A stretch of 64,000 bases of DNA from Paenibacillus_AQ nitricinens (GCF_052056485.1 NZ_CP183948.1:3348001-3412000), one strand, 5' to 3'; shown: positions 1 through 9,009, counted from the stretch's first letter. Notes: generated by a model from the letters alone, not told the origin. Program-made: numbers and translations.

Positions 1-2899
1 CCTTGTTCAGACGTGTGGTCCGAATATAAACGGTACCACCCTGCTGACGCTTGAGCAGACCATGCTTAATAGCATTTTCTACCAAGGGCTGGATGGATAG
101 AGGGGGTAACAGGATATTAATGTCTGGATCCACCTCCCAAACAACGGAAATTCGTTCTGCGAATCGTGTTTGTTCAATATACAAATAAGATTCTACCAGC
201 TCTAGTTCATGAGAAAGGTTCACGAGTTCTCCGATATTTAAAAAGTCAAAGCTGATTCGCAAAAAGGAAGTAAATGCAGTAATGAGCTCTTGCATCTTTT
301 TAGTATCCATATCACTGAGTGCCGCAATAGAGTTCAATGTATTGAACAAGAAATGGGGTTGAATCTGTGCCTGTAGATAAGCCGCTTCAATACGCACCCG
401 TTCATTAAAAGAAATTTTCATCGCTGTTAAGGCTCGAATGCGATATTTGAGTTCAACTGCATCCACAGGTTTGGTAACATAATCATTTGCGCCGGAGTAG
501 AATCCTGTGTAGATATCCTCAGGTTGACTGCGGGCAGTCAGCAATATTACTGGGAGCTCATATAACGAATAACGCGCGCGAACCTTTTGCGTTAATTCAT
601 ATCCTGACATATGCGGCATCATTACATCACTAATCAGTAAATCCCAACGCTTTTTATCTAGCCAATCCAGTGCTTCTTGCGCTGAGTTTACCGTCGTAAT
701 GAGATAAGGTTCGTTTTCAAGAATGCCCTTTAGCACATTCAGATTAACAGGGTCGTCATCTACCACCAAGAGATTCACCTTGGCGTCTGTAAAGAGTGGC
801 GGGATTTTGTCAGTATGTTGATTAGTTTGTTCGGAAATCCCCCATTTAGCCATCTGCTTATAAATCTCATCTGGTGTATACGTTGTTATAGGTGCAGCCT
901 CTCTTACTATCTGTCCGCTATAGGGATCAGCAAGGGGGAGTGCAAAACTGAAAGTTGAACCTTTGCCGAGTTCAGAAAGGATGCTCAAGCTGCCACCATG
1001 CAGTTCTACCAGCTGCCTGCTAATGCTTAGTCCCAGTCCAATTCCACGCCCGTCATTTATTCCGTGAGGGCCTTGCTCATAGGGGAGGAATACCCGCGCC
1101 ATGGTCTCTTCGGTCATGCCTACTCCGGTATCTGTTACATAAATAAAGATATGAGCGTCTTTTTCCTCAGCTGAAACAGAAACAAGTCCTTGCTCGGTGT
1201 ATTTGAGCGCGTTGTGCACTAGATTTAATAATACTTGTACTAGTCGTTTCTCATCCGCAAGAATAGGAGGTATAGATTCTGGTATGTTCATGGATAACCG
1301 TACCGGTTTACCTTCAATCATATATTGAAGCATATTGATGACTCCGGGAACCACCGATTGAACTAAAATAGGCTCCTGATGCAAAATAACGCGATGCTCT
1401 TGAAGACGTACTACATCCAGTAGATCACCAAGCATATGGGACATACGGCGGCTGATGGTAATCAGTAACTCCATATCTTGCCGACTACTCTCGTTGAGCC
1501 TGTCCTTTTCCTTCGTTATTATATTTTGCGCGATATTCATAATTCCATGAACTGGTGTTCGCAGCTCGTGAGAGGTATTGGCAAGAAACTGATCCTTAAG
1601 TTTATCTGCTTTTTTCAGCTGCTCATTTAGCTCCATGTTCTCTTTGGCATTCTGAAAATACTTTTTAAACCAATAAGCTGAGAAGCCTACGATGGCGGCA
1701 ATAATATCTACAGGATAGTAGACAATTGAATAGTGGCCGTTACTATCCCACAAGTTCCATAACAAATTAGAGATGATGGCCGCACCTGATATCAGTAGAA
1801 AAACAACATCTTTATCATCTTGCCTTTTGAACAATAAGCGTCCCAAGCTATAGATCAACCAGATAAAGGGAATATACTGAAACACTTGAATGATACCCCA
1901 GTGAATCGATGTACTGACCAAATAAGCAGGAACAATAAATATAAATAAGGTATAAAGGAAAAGACACCACGTGTAAGCGCGTAACCACTTGTTGACTTCG
2001 GCACCTGAGGTGAATTTCCTGAAAACAAGCAGAATAAAAAGGTTCTGCCATAAGAAGGCGATTAAACGGATTTTTAAAGACCAAGTGTAATTAATCGGCA
2101 GTAATACTAGAACTAAATTGTCATTTCGGGCCAAAAGGATGACAGCTACAGATAATGTCATTAGCCCTACAAGGAACAGAGCACGTTCTTTAGGATTAAA
2201 TAAATACAGAATACAGGCATACAGCCCATGTAGTAGCAGGATGATTGCAGTAAGCATTTGAAATCCAACGGTATAAAAATTTGTCCGGTTAACCACTTCC
2301 TGAGAGCCAAAGAAAATAGGCCCGCTAATACCGCCTTTATAGGGGTGATCAAAGTTTACTACCTGAATAAGTACATCTATTTCTGTCATATTTTCCGAAA
2401 AATATGATGCTGTAAATGAGGTAGTTTTTGGTGCATATGTATTGGTATCGAGAGAAATTATCCCATTATTGTGAATAGGGCTGCCGTTAATTTCCACACT
2501 GGAGGCGGAATAAATTTGTTTGATCCAGAACGAGATAGGCTGCTGAAGCGGTTCTACCAAAATACGCAGGCGGTACGTCCCATATCCATATGATGTTGTG
2601 TGATCAGTTCCGATAGCATTGCTCCAATTCCCAGGAACTTGAAGCGCTTGGGATTGCCTTGGGATAGTGGAAGTCTTGGACGAAACAAATTGCGAAGGAT
2701 AGAAGCTCCATTCACCATCTAGCCTGAATAAGTTCGCCTTCTCCAGATCCTGGCCACGTAAATCCAGTACACCGTTGCTAATCATAGGTACATTGTTGGA
2801 AACCTTAAATATGTTGAACCAAATGCAGCGTAGGCCAAAGAGAATGCTGATAAAAAGTAGAATGATTGCTAATTTGTTTAAGATAGTATTATTTTTCAT
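1..2899 (-). CDS. Hybrid sensor histidine kinase/response regulator with 7TM-DISM sensor, 3' part cut by window edge
   Basis: The frame is open from the ATG at 2899 to the left edge, so at least 966 residues are present and the C-terminus is missing. An N-terminal membrane segment (about residues 5-25) precedes an extracellular beta-rich region (about 40-190) and a run of hydrophobic helices, the 7TMR-DISM layout. A HisKA box follows (SHELRTP, H444) with an HATPase domain, then a receiver domain with SDVMMP (phospho-acceptor D758). After this comes a second, LytS/YesM-type kinase unit (QPHFLFNTL, H849) whose HATPase is truncated at base 1. This is a known Paenibacillus architecture, likely a sensor of an extracellular carbohydrate or peptide. 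No good Shine-Dalgarno precedes the ATG. A TATAAT lies only 6 bases upstream, so transcription could start almost at the ATG, or the true start is slightly downstream. The ligand is unknown. Confidence 0.9.
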   Translation of the reverse strand, partial: MKNNTILNKLAIILLFISILFGLRCIWFNIFKVSNNVPMISNGVLDLRGQDLEKANLFRLDGEWSFYPSQFVSSKTSTIPRQSQALQVPGNWSNAIGTDHTTSYGYGTYRLRILVEPLQQPISFWIKQIYSASSVEINGSPIHNNGIISLDTNTYAPKTTSFTASYFSENMTEIDVLIQVVNFDHPYKGGISGPIFFGSQEVVNRTNFYTVGFQMLTAIILLLHGLYACILYLFNPKERALFLVGLMTLSVAVILLARNDNLVLVLLPINYTWSLKIRLIAFLWQNLFILLVFRKFTSGAEVNKWLRAYTWCLFLYTLFIFIVPAYLVSTSIHWGIIQVFQYIPFIWLIYSLGRLLFKRQDDKDVVFLLISGAAIISNLLWNLWDSNGHYSIVYYPVDIIAAIVGFSAYWFKKYFQNAKENMELNEQLKKADKLKDQFLANTSHELRTPVHGIMNIAQNIITKEKDRLNESSRQDMELLITISRRMSHMLGDLLDVVRLQEHRVILHQEPILVQSVVPGVINMLQYMIEGKPVRLSMNIPESIPPILADEKRLVQVLLNLVHNALKYTEQGLVSVSAEEKDAHIFIYVTDTGVGMTEETMARVFLPYEQGPHGINDGRGIGLGLSISRQLVELHGGSLSILSELGKGSTFSFALPLADPYSGQIVREAAPITTYTPDEIYKQMAKWGISEQTNQHTDKIPPLFTDAKVNLLVVDDDPVNLNVLKGILENEPYLITTVNSAQEALDWLDKKRWDLLISDVMMPHMSGYELTQKVRARYSLYELPVILLTARSQPEDIYTGFYSGANDYVTKPVDAVELKYRIRALTAMKISFNERVRIEAAYLQAQIQPHFLFNTLNSIAALSDMDTKKMQELITAFTSFLRISFDFLNIGELVNLSHELELVESYLYIEQTRFAERISVVWEVDPDINILLPPLSIQPLVENAIKHGLLKRQQGGTVYIRTTRLNK

Positions 2900-3095
2900 G
2901 AGAACATTATAGCAAATAATTCTAATTTAGAATCTAAAATGGATTTATTAATCTAAGATGAGCAAATACCAGCATGATCTTAACGGCCAGTATAGTTATA
3001 ATTGTTCTTTATAAACAATAACTTGTAAATATTGTTATTATTAGAGAGGGAGTTTTCAAAAATCTGCAATAGGTAATGCACTGAAAAGAAAAGGA

Positions 3096-3905
3096 ATGAA
3101 CCCAATGCCTAAGGAAGAAGTGTTAAAAGGCGGTAATGTAAATCATATAGTCCGTATGGCGAACACTGTTCGCCGCCCTATAGGTTATTGGAGTCCAAAT
3201 GTTCATAAACTACTTAAACATTTGGAACATGAGGGCTATGAGGGAGCACCAAAATTTCTCGGAATCGATGATTCTGGCCGTGAAATATTGACATTTATTT
3301 CCGGAGAAGTTCCAGGGAATAATTATCCAAACCTTGAACCGTATATGTGGACGGACGAAACGCTTGCCGGTTTGGCACATCTTATGCGTCGTTTCCATGA
3401 TGTGACTATAGTGTTCCGGCCCAATATGGAGGACAGATGGCAGCTTAGCTATGCCGATGATGCCGAACACGAAGTGATCTGTCATAATGACGCAGCGTTG
3501 TATAATGTTGTCTTTCAAAAGGAGGCTCCTGTGGCGTTGATTGATTTTGACATGGCAGGTCCAGGTCCGCGGATGTGGGACATTGCGTACAGCCTTTACA
3601 CTTCTGTTCCTCTTGCGAGTTTCGCACCTAACCATACTTCTGGAACCACAGAAGCATATCAATTTGAAATCCATGCCGTAGAGCGACGTCGGCGAATTCA
3701 TTTGTTTTTTGAAGCTTATGGAATTCCCGTCCCAAATAATCTGCGACAGTGGATTATACAACGTTTGATAGTACTGTGTGATACGCTACGAAATGGTGCC
3801 GCCGAAGGGAATCCTGCCTTTCAGAAAATGGTTGACGAGGGTCACTTAGCCCACTATGAGAGTGAGATACGTTTTGTAACTGATCATTTCGAAGATTGGA
3901 TATAA
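3096..3905 (+). CDS. Aminoglycoside phosphotransferase (APH)-fold kinase
   Basis: The 269-residue protein has the protein-kinase-like APH fold. A Brenner-type catalytic loop VICHNDAALYNVVF lies near residues 127-140, and the metal-binding LIDFDMAGPGPRMWD lies about 20 residues later. Family members transfer ATP phosphate to small molecules such as aminoglycosides, choline or homoserine; the substrate here cannot be read from sequence. The catalytic loop has HND where many resistance enzymes have HGD, so it is probably not a classical aminoglycoside resistance enzyme. A purine-rich AAAAGAAAAGG precedes the ATG. A second in-frame ATG three codons later is an alternative start. It stands alone, divergent from the sensor kinase and 76 bases before the VOC gene, with which it may be cotranscribed. 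Confidence 0.8.
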   Translation: MNPMPKEEVLKGGNVNHIVRMANTVRRPIGYWSPNVHKLLKHLEHEGYEGAPKFLGIDDSGREILTFISGEVPGNNYPNLEPYMWTDETLAGLAHLMRRFHDVTIVFRPNMEDRWQLSYADDAEHEVICHNDAALYNVVFQKEAPVALIDFDMAGPGPRMWDIAYSLYTSVPLASFAPNHTSGTTEAYQFEIHAVERRRRIHLFFEAYGIPVPNNLRQWIIQRLIVLCDTLRNGAAEGNPAFQKMVDEGHLAHYESEIRFVTDHFEDWI

Positions 3906-3981
3906 AAATCGGATATTCCGCTCACGGACAGGATAATTGAATAAAATTAAAAAAGTATACCATTGGAATTGAGGTCTGAGA

Positions 3982-4335
3982 ATGAGAGTAAAGCGAATTG
4001 TAACCAATATTAAAACACAGAATGCTTCAGCAGCAAAAAGCTTTTACCAGGACGTCCTCGAGCTTGATTTATTGATGGATCATGGTTGGATCAAAACATA
4101 CGGCTTACTAGGGAAGGAGAACATTCAAATAAGCTTCGCCTCACAGGGCGGCTCCAATACGCCAACTCCAGATCTATCAATTGAAGTTGATGATGTCGAT
4201 GCGGTGTTTGAACGTATGAAGAATGCTGGATACACGATAGAATATGGACCTGTTGATGAGCCTTGGGGAGTCCGGCGATTCTATGTACGCGACCCATTTG
4301 GCAAACTTATCAACATCCTTGCTCATGGACATTAG
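3982..4335 (+). CDS. VOC (glyoxalase/bleomycin-resistance fold) family protein
   Basis: The 117-residue protein matches a single VOC module pair: an N-terminal strand (VTNIKTQNASAAKSFYQDVL), a middle DLSIEVDDVDAVFERMKNAG helix and a C-terminal GVRRFYVRDPFGKLINIL, which carries the usual terminal metal-ligand region. VOC proteins act as glyoxalases, dioxygenases, isomerases or drug-binding proteins, usually as dimers with a divalent metal. No residue pattern here selects one of these. It follows the phosphotransferase in the same orientation and ends just before a clear intrinsic terminator, suggesting a two-gene unit. GAGGTCTGAG upstream gives a usable ribosome binding site. Confidence 0.85.
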   Translation: MRVKRIVTNIKTQNASAAKSFYQDVLELDLLMDHGWIKTYGLLGKENIQISFASQGGSNTPTPDLSIEVDDVDAVFERMKNAGYTIEYGPVDEPWGVRRFYVRDPFGKLINILAHGH

Positions 4336-4387
4336 ATAAACGGTCACATCGTGCAGAGATCTAGATTGTTAATCTATCGGAATCAAT

Positions 4388-4414
4388 TCCGTCCCTTTAG
4401 GGACGGAGTTTTTT
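4388..4414 (+). terminator. Intrinsic terminator after VOC gene
   Basis: Perfect 8-bp stem (TCCGTCCC / GGGACGGA) with a TTTA loop, followed by G and a T6 run. Confidence 0.9.
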
Positions 4415-4473
4415 GCGTTCTTATAAATGATTTTAAGGAAGCGTGATTAGGTCCTCCAAAAATCTATGCTCAC

Positions 4474-5181
4474 TCAATAGTGTTTCATATATTTCATAAG
4501 CTCAGAAATTCCTAAAAACTGCTTCATTAATTGACTATTTAATTTTTGTAACGCAAGCTCGAAAGACAATTCAACTTTCTTGTAGCTTTGTGTCTCTATT
4601 TCATTCAGGAGTTGTTTCATATTCTCGATATAATACACGGTCTTCCTTAAACTGCTGATCAGGATAATCTTTCTTAATTCCGTTAGCGTATAAACTCTAT
4701 AGCCGTTGTCTTTGTTTCTATTCGAGGTAACTAGTCCTTCTTGTTCCCAATGTCGAATGGCTGATGGCTTAACGCCTGCTATTTGTGCAACTTCACCAAT
4801 TGTCATTGCGTTTATTTCCTCTAAATCATTGTATTTTGATATATCTGCGTTTCGGAACATGCTTAATACATCCGCTAACCTATGTTTTTCCGTTTGTGTA
4901 TTATACTGTTCCTGATTGATTGACCAAAGTGCATACTCCATTTGCCGGGCTTTAATCTTTCTCATCACATCGTACACAACTGGAATCTCATATCCTTGTA
5001 AAAGTGTCCGAATCGTAATAAAAGCTTGAATATGAATGTCTGTATAACATCGACGATTGCTAGCAGTCCTCGGGACTTCGGGAATTAAGCCTTGATCTTC
5101 ATATCTTCTTAAAGTAGTGGTACTTACATTTAATTTCTTAGCTATCATTGTTGGTGTATAAATATCTCCCATAATGGCCAT
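4474..5181 (-). CDS. MerR-family regulator with two MerR-type helix-turn-helix domains
   Basis: The 235-residue protein carries two MerR N-terminal motifs. One is at residues 8-75 (TPTMIAKKLNVSTTTLRRYE). The second is at about 127-195 (MTIGEVAQIAGVKPSAIRHWE, then GYRVYTLTELRKI). Between and after them are helical segments. Standard MerR proteins have one such domain and form dimers, so this looks like a tandem-domain variant that might recognise an extended or asymmetric site. It is divergent from the alpha/beta hydrolase at 5330, its most likely target. The intergenic region holds a widely spaced inverted pair AAACCTT (5202-5208) and AAGGTTT (5252-5258). The ATG at 5172 is an alternative start with better spacing to GGGGCG. 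No effector-binding domain is recognised. Confidence 0.85.
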   Translation of the reverse strand: MAIMGDIYTPTMIAKKLNVSTTTLRRYEDQGLIPEVPRTASNRRCYTDIHIQAFITIRTLLQGYEIPVVYDVMRKIKARQMEYALWSINQEQYNTQTEKHRLADVLSMFRNADISKYNDLEEINAMTIGEVAQIAGVKPSAIRHWEQEGLVTSNRNKDNGYRVYTLTELRKIILISSLRKTVYYIENMKQLLNEIETQSYKKVELSFELALQKLNSQLMKQFLGISELMKYMKHY

Positions 5182-5329
5182 CGCCCCAAAACATTAAAGT
5201 TAAACCTTCAAGTGCTACAACAATATTAAATCTAATTTAACGACATATATCAAGGTTTAGAATGGGATAAACCGAAAGATTGCATGGATGTTATATGATA
5301 TTTCTATAAAACACTAAGGAGAGGATTGT

Positions 5330-6196
5330 TTGAAAAAAATCATACGATTAAACAACCATTCAGCAATAGAAGTAGGATTAACAGGAGGATCAGATCGTCC
5401 AACCATCATGTTACCTATCGCTAAAAAATCCGTGTACAATCAGGAAGCAGAAAATCTAAAGCTTTGGGGCGTAGATCCTGAAATAGGTAAACATTTTGTT
5501 GAAGGTCTTTCGGATACCTTTCAAGTGCTTTACTTTGATTATGAAGGTCATCTCTTTCAACATCCAGTGGACAACTTAACTGTAGACCATATTGTGAAGG
5601 ATCTGCTCCTCATTGCTGATGAAATGAACGTTAAGAGCTTTAGCTACTACGGATATTCATGGTTAGCTTTAATTGGTCTACAATTGGGTATCAGAACAAA
5701 TCGTCTGGAAAGCTTGGTCATGGGAGGTTTTCCGCCTTATAAGGGTCCCTATCAAGAGATGCTGATTGTAACTCAGAAAACACATACCCAAGCTTTGAAT
5801 AATCAAAATGAGGCAGCTGAAAAAAGCTCTATCGAAACAGAGAATCTTGATGAGATAGACTGGGACAACATCAAAGTATCAATGGATACCCGTGTAACAG
5901 CTCAATTTGTTGCCTTATACGAGAGCCTTACCGCTTTTGATGATCGTAGTATTCACCATTTGCTGAGTCTCCCAAAATTAGCTTTTGCAGGAGAAAATGA
6001 TACTATCGTATATGGTGAGAATTTTGGGAATGTTACTGTGGACATCGGCGGGATATTAAAAAAGAATAAAGAACAATTGACTGATTTAGGCTGGGATGTT
6101 GAAATTCTAAGGGGAACCCAAATGGATCATACCAAAGCTATGCAGCCAGCCGTGGTGTTACCATTGATTAAACCCTGGTTTGTAAAACAACTATAA
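5330..6196 (+). CDS. Alpha/beta hydrolase-like protein
   Basis: A TTG start at 5330 is chosen because AAGGAGAGG lies 5 bases upstream. The 288-residue protein looks like an alpha/beta hydrolase: a core strand (FQVLYFDYEGH), a helix VDHIVKDLLLIADEMNV, the region SFSYYGYSWLALIGLQL (about residues 103-119) at the nucleophile elbow, and a late LAFAGENDTIVYG strand. A terminal histidine in MDHTKAM is a plausible catalytic His. The usual GxSxG reads YGYSWLA, so the serine is kept but the following glycine is not, and activity needs testing. It is divergent from the double-MerR regulator, which suggests control by it, and ends before an intrinsic terminator. The substrate is unknown. Confidence 0.75.
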   Translation: MKKIIRLNNHSAIEVGLTGGSDRPTIMLPIAKKSVYNQEAENLKLWGVDPEIGKHFVEGLSDTFQVLYFDYEGHLFQHPVDNLTVDHIVKDLLLIADEMNVKSFSYYGYSWLALIGLQLGIRTNRLESLVMGGFPPYKGPYQEMLIVTQKTHTQALNNQNEAAEKSSIETENLDEIDWDNIKVSMDTRVTAQFVALYESLTAFDDRSIHHLLSLPKLAFAGENDTIVYGENFGNVTVDIGGILKKNKEQLTDLGWDVEILRGTQMDHTKAMQPAVVLPLIKPWFVKQL

Positions 6197-6222
6197 ATAA
6201 AAAAGGGAAGATTTAATAGATT

Positions 6223-6261
6223 AGCCGGTGTTGCCTATTAAAGGGTAAACCGGCTTTTTTT
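6223..6261 (+). terminator. Intrinsic terminator after hydrolase
   Basis: AGCCGGT pairs with ACCGGCT, with weaker inner pairing in the loop; T8 tail. Confidence 0.85.
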
Positions 6262-6417
6262 CACGCGTCATATTTTTAGCATGGAATGTCGAAGCTTATG
6301 AAGACCCAAAATGTTTTCTTGCTTTGATTACTTAAGAAAATAAACTTTTTTGCAACCTAAACCCTACTTTCCTTACTTTATAAGTGAGGCCTTAATAAAC
6401 TGAACGGAAGTGATGGA

Positions 6418-6975
6418 GTGGAAGATAGTGAAATCATACAATTGTACTTTGCGCGCAATGAATCAGCAATAGAAGAAACCTCCCGAAAATATAGGAACTA
6501 TTGTATTAAGATCGCTCATAACATTTTATCTAATATTGAAGATTCGGAAGAATGCGTGAACGATACTTTTTTAGGGGCGTGGGAAGCGATACCGCCGAAA
6601 TCACCTTCAAAGCTATCATCTTTTCTGGGGAGGATCACACGAAACATCGCTTTAAATAAATACGATTATTATATGGCCAAAAAGCGGAATAAAAAATTCG
6701 ATACGATTCTTGATGAATTAAATGATTGTTTATTCTCGCCAGACAATGTTGAGAGTCAATACGAGGAAGAACAAATGGCTGAATCCATAAGCAATTTCCT
6801 GCTGAAGATAAACGAAGATCATCGAAATATTTTTCTGAGACGTTACTGGTACTCCGATTCTTTGGCTGAAATCTCAGCGCGATTTGCAATAAGTGAAAGT
6901 AAGACCAAATCAGTTCTTTTCAGAACACGAAAAAAACTCCAAATATACCTTATGAAAGAGGGCTATATCCTATGA
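6418..6975 (+). CDS. ECF-type sigma-70 family RNA polymerase sigma factor
   Basis: The 185-residue protein has sigma region 2 (about residues 8-85; YFARNESAIEETSRKYRNYC, then SEECVNDTFLGAWEAIP) and sigma region 4 (about 125-175; LAEISARFAISESKTKSVLF). There is no region 3, the ECF layout. It should direct core polymerase to a small regulon. The GTG start has GGAAG seven bases upstream. The gene overlaps the next one by four bases (ATGA), and that gene has the features of a membrane anti-sigma factor. ECF genes are often autoregulated; TGCAACCT at 6351-6358 resembles an ECF -35 element, but the matching -10 is unclear. Confidence 0.9.
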   Translation: MEDSEIIQLYFARNESAIEETSRKYRNYCIKIAHNILSNIEDSEECVNDTFLGAWEAIPPKSPSKLSSFLGRITRNIALNKYDYYMAKKRNKKFDTILDELNDCLFSPDNVESQYEEEQMAESISNFLLKINEDHRNIFLRRYWYSDSLAEISARFAISESKTKSVLFRTRKKLQIYLMKEGYIL

Positions 6976-7880
6976 ATAATAAAGATCTATTTAAGACGAT
7001 TGGTTATGTAGACGAACATCTGGTAGAAAAGGCTAACACAGCTAGACGCACTCATAAGAAAACATTTGCGAAATGGGGAACTATGGCTGCTTGCGCTGCA
7101 CTAATATTAGGAATTGCCATTTACAGCTCTCCTCTGAAGACATCAATGACTAATTCACCACAAATATCGCAGCAAACACCAGTATCAGCTCCCAACGGTG
7201 TTCGGAAAATTTTAAATTACAACGGATTTCGTTATGCATTCGTAAGTGATGGTGCTCAGTTTAAGTTCACAGGAATGAAGCCTGAGAAATCACTTGGAAC
7301 CTTAGAGTATGATATGAACCAAGAGATCGGGAAGGACGATGGAGATAAGGATCTAGAAAAGGATTATTCCTCTACGTTCGCTGTTGGCGGAAAACTATAT
7401 GAAATTCCGACGTACCCATCCCAGTTCCGTATTGCGGTTAAGTATGAAGAACAGTACTATTTGGCTGAAATTGTGGCGAAGGTAAACGATGCTAAGATGA
7501 CCGCTAAGGAATATCTGGATATGTCTAACCTGAAAAAGCAGGTGAAAGATATCCATGTTCTTAATCATGTGGGGAATGAAGAGTTGAAAAAAATGACGGA
7601 TCATGTTGCTGTGGAATCTATCATTGATGGGCTATACACCGCGACAACAGCTAATTTAAGCAATAAGGAATACGAGGCTATAGCAGGGGCGCAGTCTCAA
7701 GGAAAATCGTATCAACTACAGTTCAACCTCAAGGATGGAACCCATATGGCTATGTATATCATTCCCGAATTAAAAGTCGTATCTATGGGAGATGCCTATT
7801 ATCAATTGTCTGACACCTTCTTTGATCAATCCGGTGAGCTCTTTTCAGGGCTTAAACAAGAAGTGTTGCCGCTTTACTGA
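6972..7880 (+). CDS. Probable membrane-anchored anti-sigma factor
   Basis: The 302-residue protein starts with a short cytosolic segment (about residues 1-33), then one membrane helix (KWGTMAACAALILGIAIY, about 35-52), then a roughly 250-residue extracytoplasmic domain with no motif I recognise. Coupling to the ECF sigma gene by a four-base ATGA overlap, plus this topology, is what anti-sigma factors of the Bacillales look like. The cytosolic part is short, lacks a zinc-binding HxxxCxxC, and is charged (ANTARRTHKKTF). The role is inferred from context and topology. The outer domain would be the sensor. The transcript ends at the hairpin at 7939. Confidence 0.7.
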   Translation: MNNKDLFKTIGYVDEHLVEKANTARRTHKKTFAKWGTMAACAALILGIAIYSSPLKTSMTNSPQISQQTPVSAPNGVRKILNYNGFRYAFVSDGAQFKFTGMKPEKSLGTLEYDMNQEIGKDDGDKDLEKDYSSTFAVGGKLYEIPTYPSQFRIAVKYEEQYYLAEIVAKVNDAKMTAKEYLDMSNLKKQVKDIHVLNHVGNEELKKMTDHVAVESIIDGLYTATTANLSNKEYEAIAGAQSQGKSYQLQFNLKDGTHMAMYIIPELKVVSMGDAYYQLSDTFFDQSGELFSGLKQEVLPLY

Positions 7881-7938
7881 GTAGAGAAATTTGGAGCTGA
7901 AGAATTACCAGAACTCAATTAATCTGGAATAGGAAAGA

Positions 7939-7975
7939 GGAATAGGAGGGCGTGTAGTCCTCCTATTCCATATTT
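7939..7975 (+). terminator. Intrinsic terminator after sigma/anti-sigma operon
   Basis: Perfect 11-bp stem (GGAATAGGAGG / CCTCCTATTCC) with a 9-base loop. The tail ATATTTCAATATTT is only moderately T-rich. Confidence 0.75.
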
Positions 7976-8012
7976 CAATATTTAAAAGAACAGATAATTA
8001 ATTTCAGGGATC

Positions 8013-8064
8013 TTGACACGACACCTTTTGGTGTCCTATAATCAATATGACACTAAATGGTGTC
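8013..8064 (+). promoter_or_regulatory. ArsR/SRPBCC promoter with two operator palindromes
   Basis: TTGACA (8013-8018) and TATAAT (8037-8042) are separated by 18 bases, close to the sigma-A consensus. A perfect palindrome GACACCTTTTGGTGTC (8020-8035) fills the spacer. A near copy GACACTAAATGGTGTC (8049-8064) lies 29 bases downstream, over the expected transcript start. A half-site GTGACAC follows at about 8092. The arrangement is what an autoregulating ArsR repressor would use. That the adjacent ArsR protein binds here is inferred. Confidence 0.8.
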
Positions 8065-8132
8065 CTATTGGGTACTGATGAAGTATAATCGGTGACACTA
8101 CAGGTAATATTACGGAAAAGGTGGGGGTGGTT

Positions 8133-8459
8133 TTGAACGATAATAGTCAAATGAGGGATGTTTATGACGCTGTTGCAGATCCAACTAGGCGAAAACTACT
8201 TCAAATATTGGCTGATGTTGATGAATTACCCCTACATGAAATTACGGTTCATTTTGAAATGGGTCGTACTGCAGTTTCTAAGCACTTGTCTATTCTTAAA
8301 GATGCTGATCTTGTAATTGCTCGAAAGGTTGGTAGAGAAACGAGATATAGGTTGAATGCCAATCCATTGAAAGAAATTCGAGATTGGGTATCTTTTTATG
8401 AAGGTTTCTGGAAAGAAAGAATTGATAAACTAAAACTTTTATTGGAGGAAGAACTATGA
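8133..8459 (+). CDS. ArsR-family winged-helix repressor
   Basis: The small winged-helix protein has DPTRRKLLQILAD at the start and a recognition region MGRTAVSKHLSILKDADLV, then the wing RKVGRETRYRLN. There are no cysteine clusters, so it is not a classical arsenic/cadmium metal sensor. It matches the subgroup often paired with SRPBCC proteins. The reading frame is open from a GTG at 8121. I prefer the TTG at 8133, because GGGGG at 8123-8127 is a better-placed ribosome binding site; a later ATG at 8151 also fits homologue starts. It overlaps the SRPBCC gene by four bases (ATGA). It probably represses its own operon through the palindromes at 8020-8064. Confidence 0.88.
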   Translation: MNDNSQMRDVYDAVADPTRRKLLQILADVDELPLHEITVHFEMGRTAVSKHLSILKDADLVIARKVGRETRYRLNANPLKEIRDWVSFYEGFWKERIDKLKLLLEEEL

Positions 8460-8872
8460 AACCAGATGTATCCTTAGATTTTCAATTTACAAGTTCAATC
8501 GAGAAGGTATGGAACGCTTTAACGGATTCAGATACACTTGCGAAATGGATTTGGAGCAATGACTTTAAACCAGTCGTAGGACATAAATTCCAATTTCGTG
8601 CAGAGCCTAATGAATGGTGGGATGGCATTGTAAATTGCGAGGTTCTCGTAGTAGAAGAGCCACATACATTATCTTATACTTGGCATAGTGCCGGAGAAGG
8701 CACTACGGTTACTTGGACTTTGAGCAAAGAGTCTGACGGTAAGGTTCATCTTCATCTTGGTCAATCTGGATTTAGTGAAGAAACCAAAGCACGTCAAGGT
8801 GCGATCGAAGGGGCTAAATATGCCTGGACGAATATGGGCAGCCAGCTTGAAAAGGTATTAGCAGAATTCTAA
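8456..8872 (+). CDS. SRPBCC (AHSA1/START-like) domain protein
   Basis: The 138-residue protein is a single SRPBCC module: VSLDFQFTSSIEKVWNALTDSDTLAKWIW at the N-terminus, the central HTLSYTW strand, and the long C-terminal helix ending in WTNMGSQLEKVLAEF. These helix-grip proteins bind hydrophobic ligands or act as Aha1-like co-chaperones. ArsR-SRPBCC gene pairs are widespread in Bacillales, and the pair here is translationally coupled by ATGA. The ligand is unknown. Two hairpins follow, the second a good terminator. Confidence 0.88.
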   Translation: MKPDVSLDFQFTSSIEKVWNALTDSDTLAKWIWSNDFKPVVGHKFQFRAEPNEWWDGIVNCEVLVVEEPHTLSYTWHSAGEGTTVTWTLSKESDGKVHLHLGQSGFSEETKARQGAIEGAKYAWTNMGSQLEKVLAEF

Positions 8873-8916
8873 AATAAATCGCCAATGATTCAAAATCATT
8901 GGCTTGGTTCAAGAAT

Positions 8917-8953
8917 AGGGCGCTTTTCTGAAATACGGAAAGTGCCCTTTTTA
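8917..8953 (+). terminator. Intrinsic terminator after ArsR/SRPBCC operon
   Basis: AGGGCGCTTTTC pairs with GGAAAGTGCCCT (one G-T pair) and is followed by T5. A separate perfect 10-bp hairpin lies just upstream at 8881-8903 and lacks a T tail. Confidence 0.85.
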
Positions 8954-9009
8954 ATGGAATAAATCATGGCAATACTATTTGAAGAGAATGGAGATGAGAT
9001 GAAATCACT

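Noticed and set aside
3210..3761. 183-codon ORF on the minus strand inside the phosphotransferase gene
   Set aside because: It lies entirely within a well-supported gene in the other orientation, has no ribosome site, and its sequence is low-complexity and unlike known proteins.
8881..8903. Hairpin GCCAATGATT/AATCATTGGC as a terminator
   Set aside because: It has no T tail; the following hairpin at 8917-8953 has one and is the better candidate.
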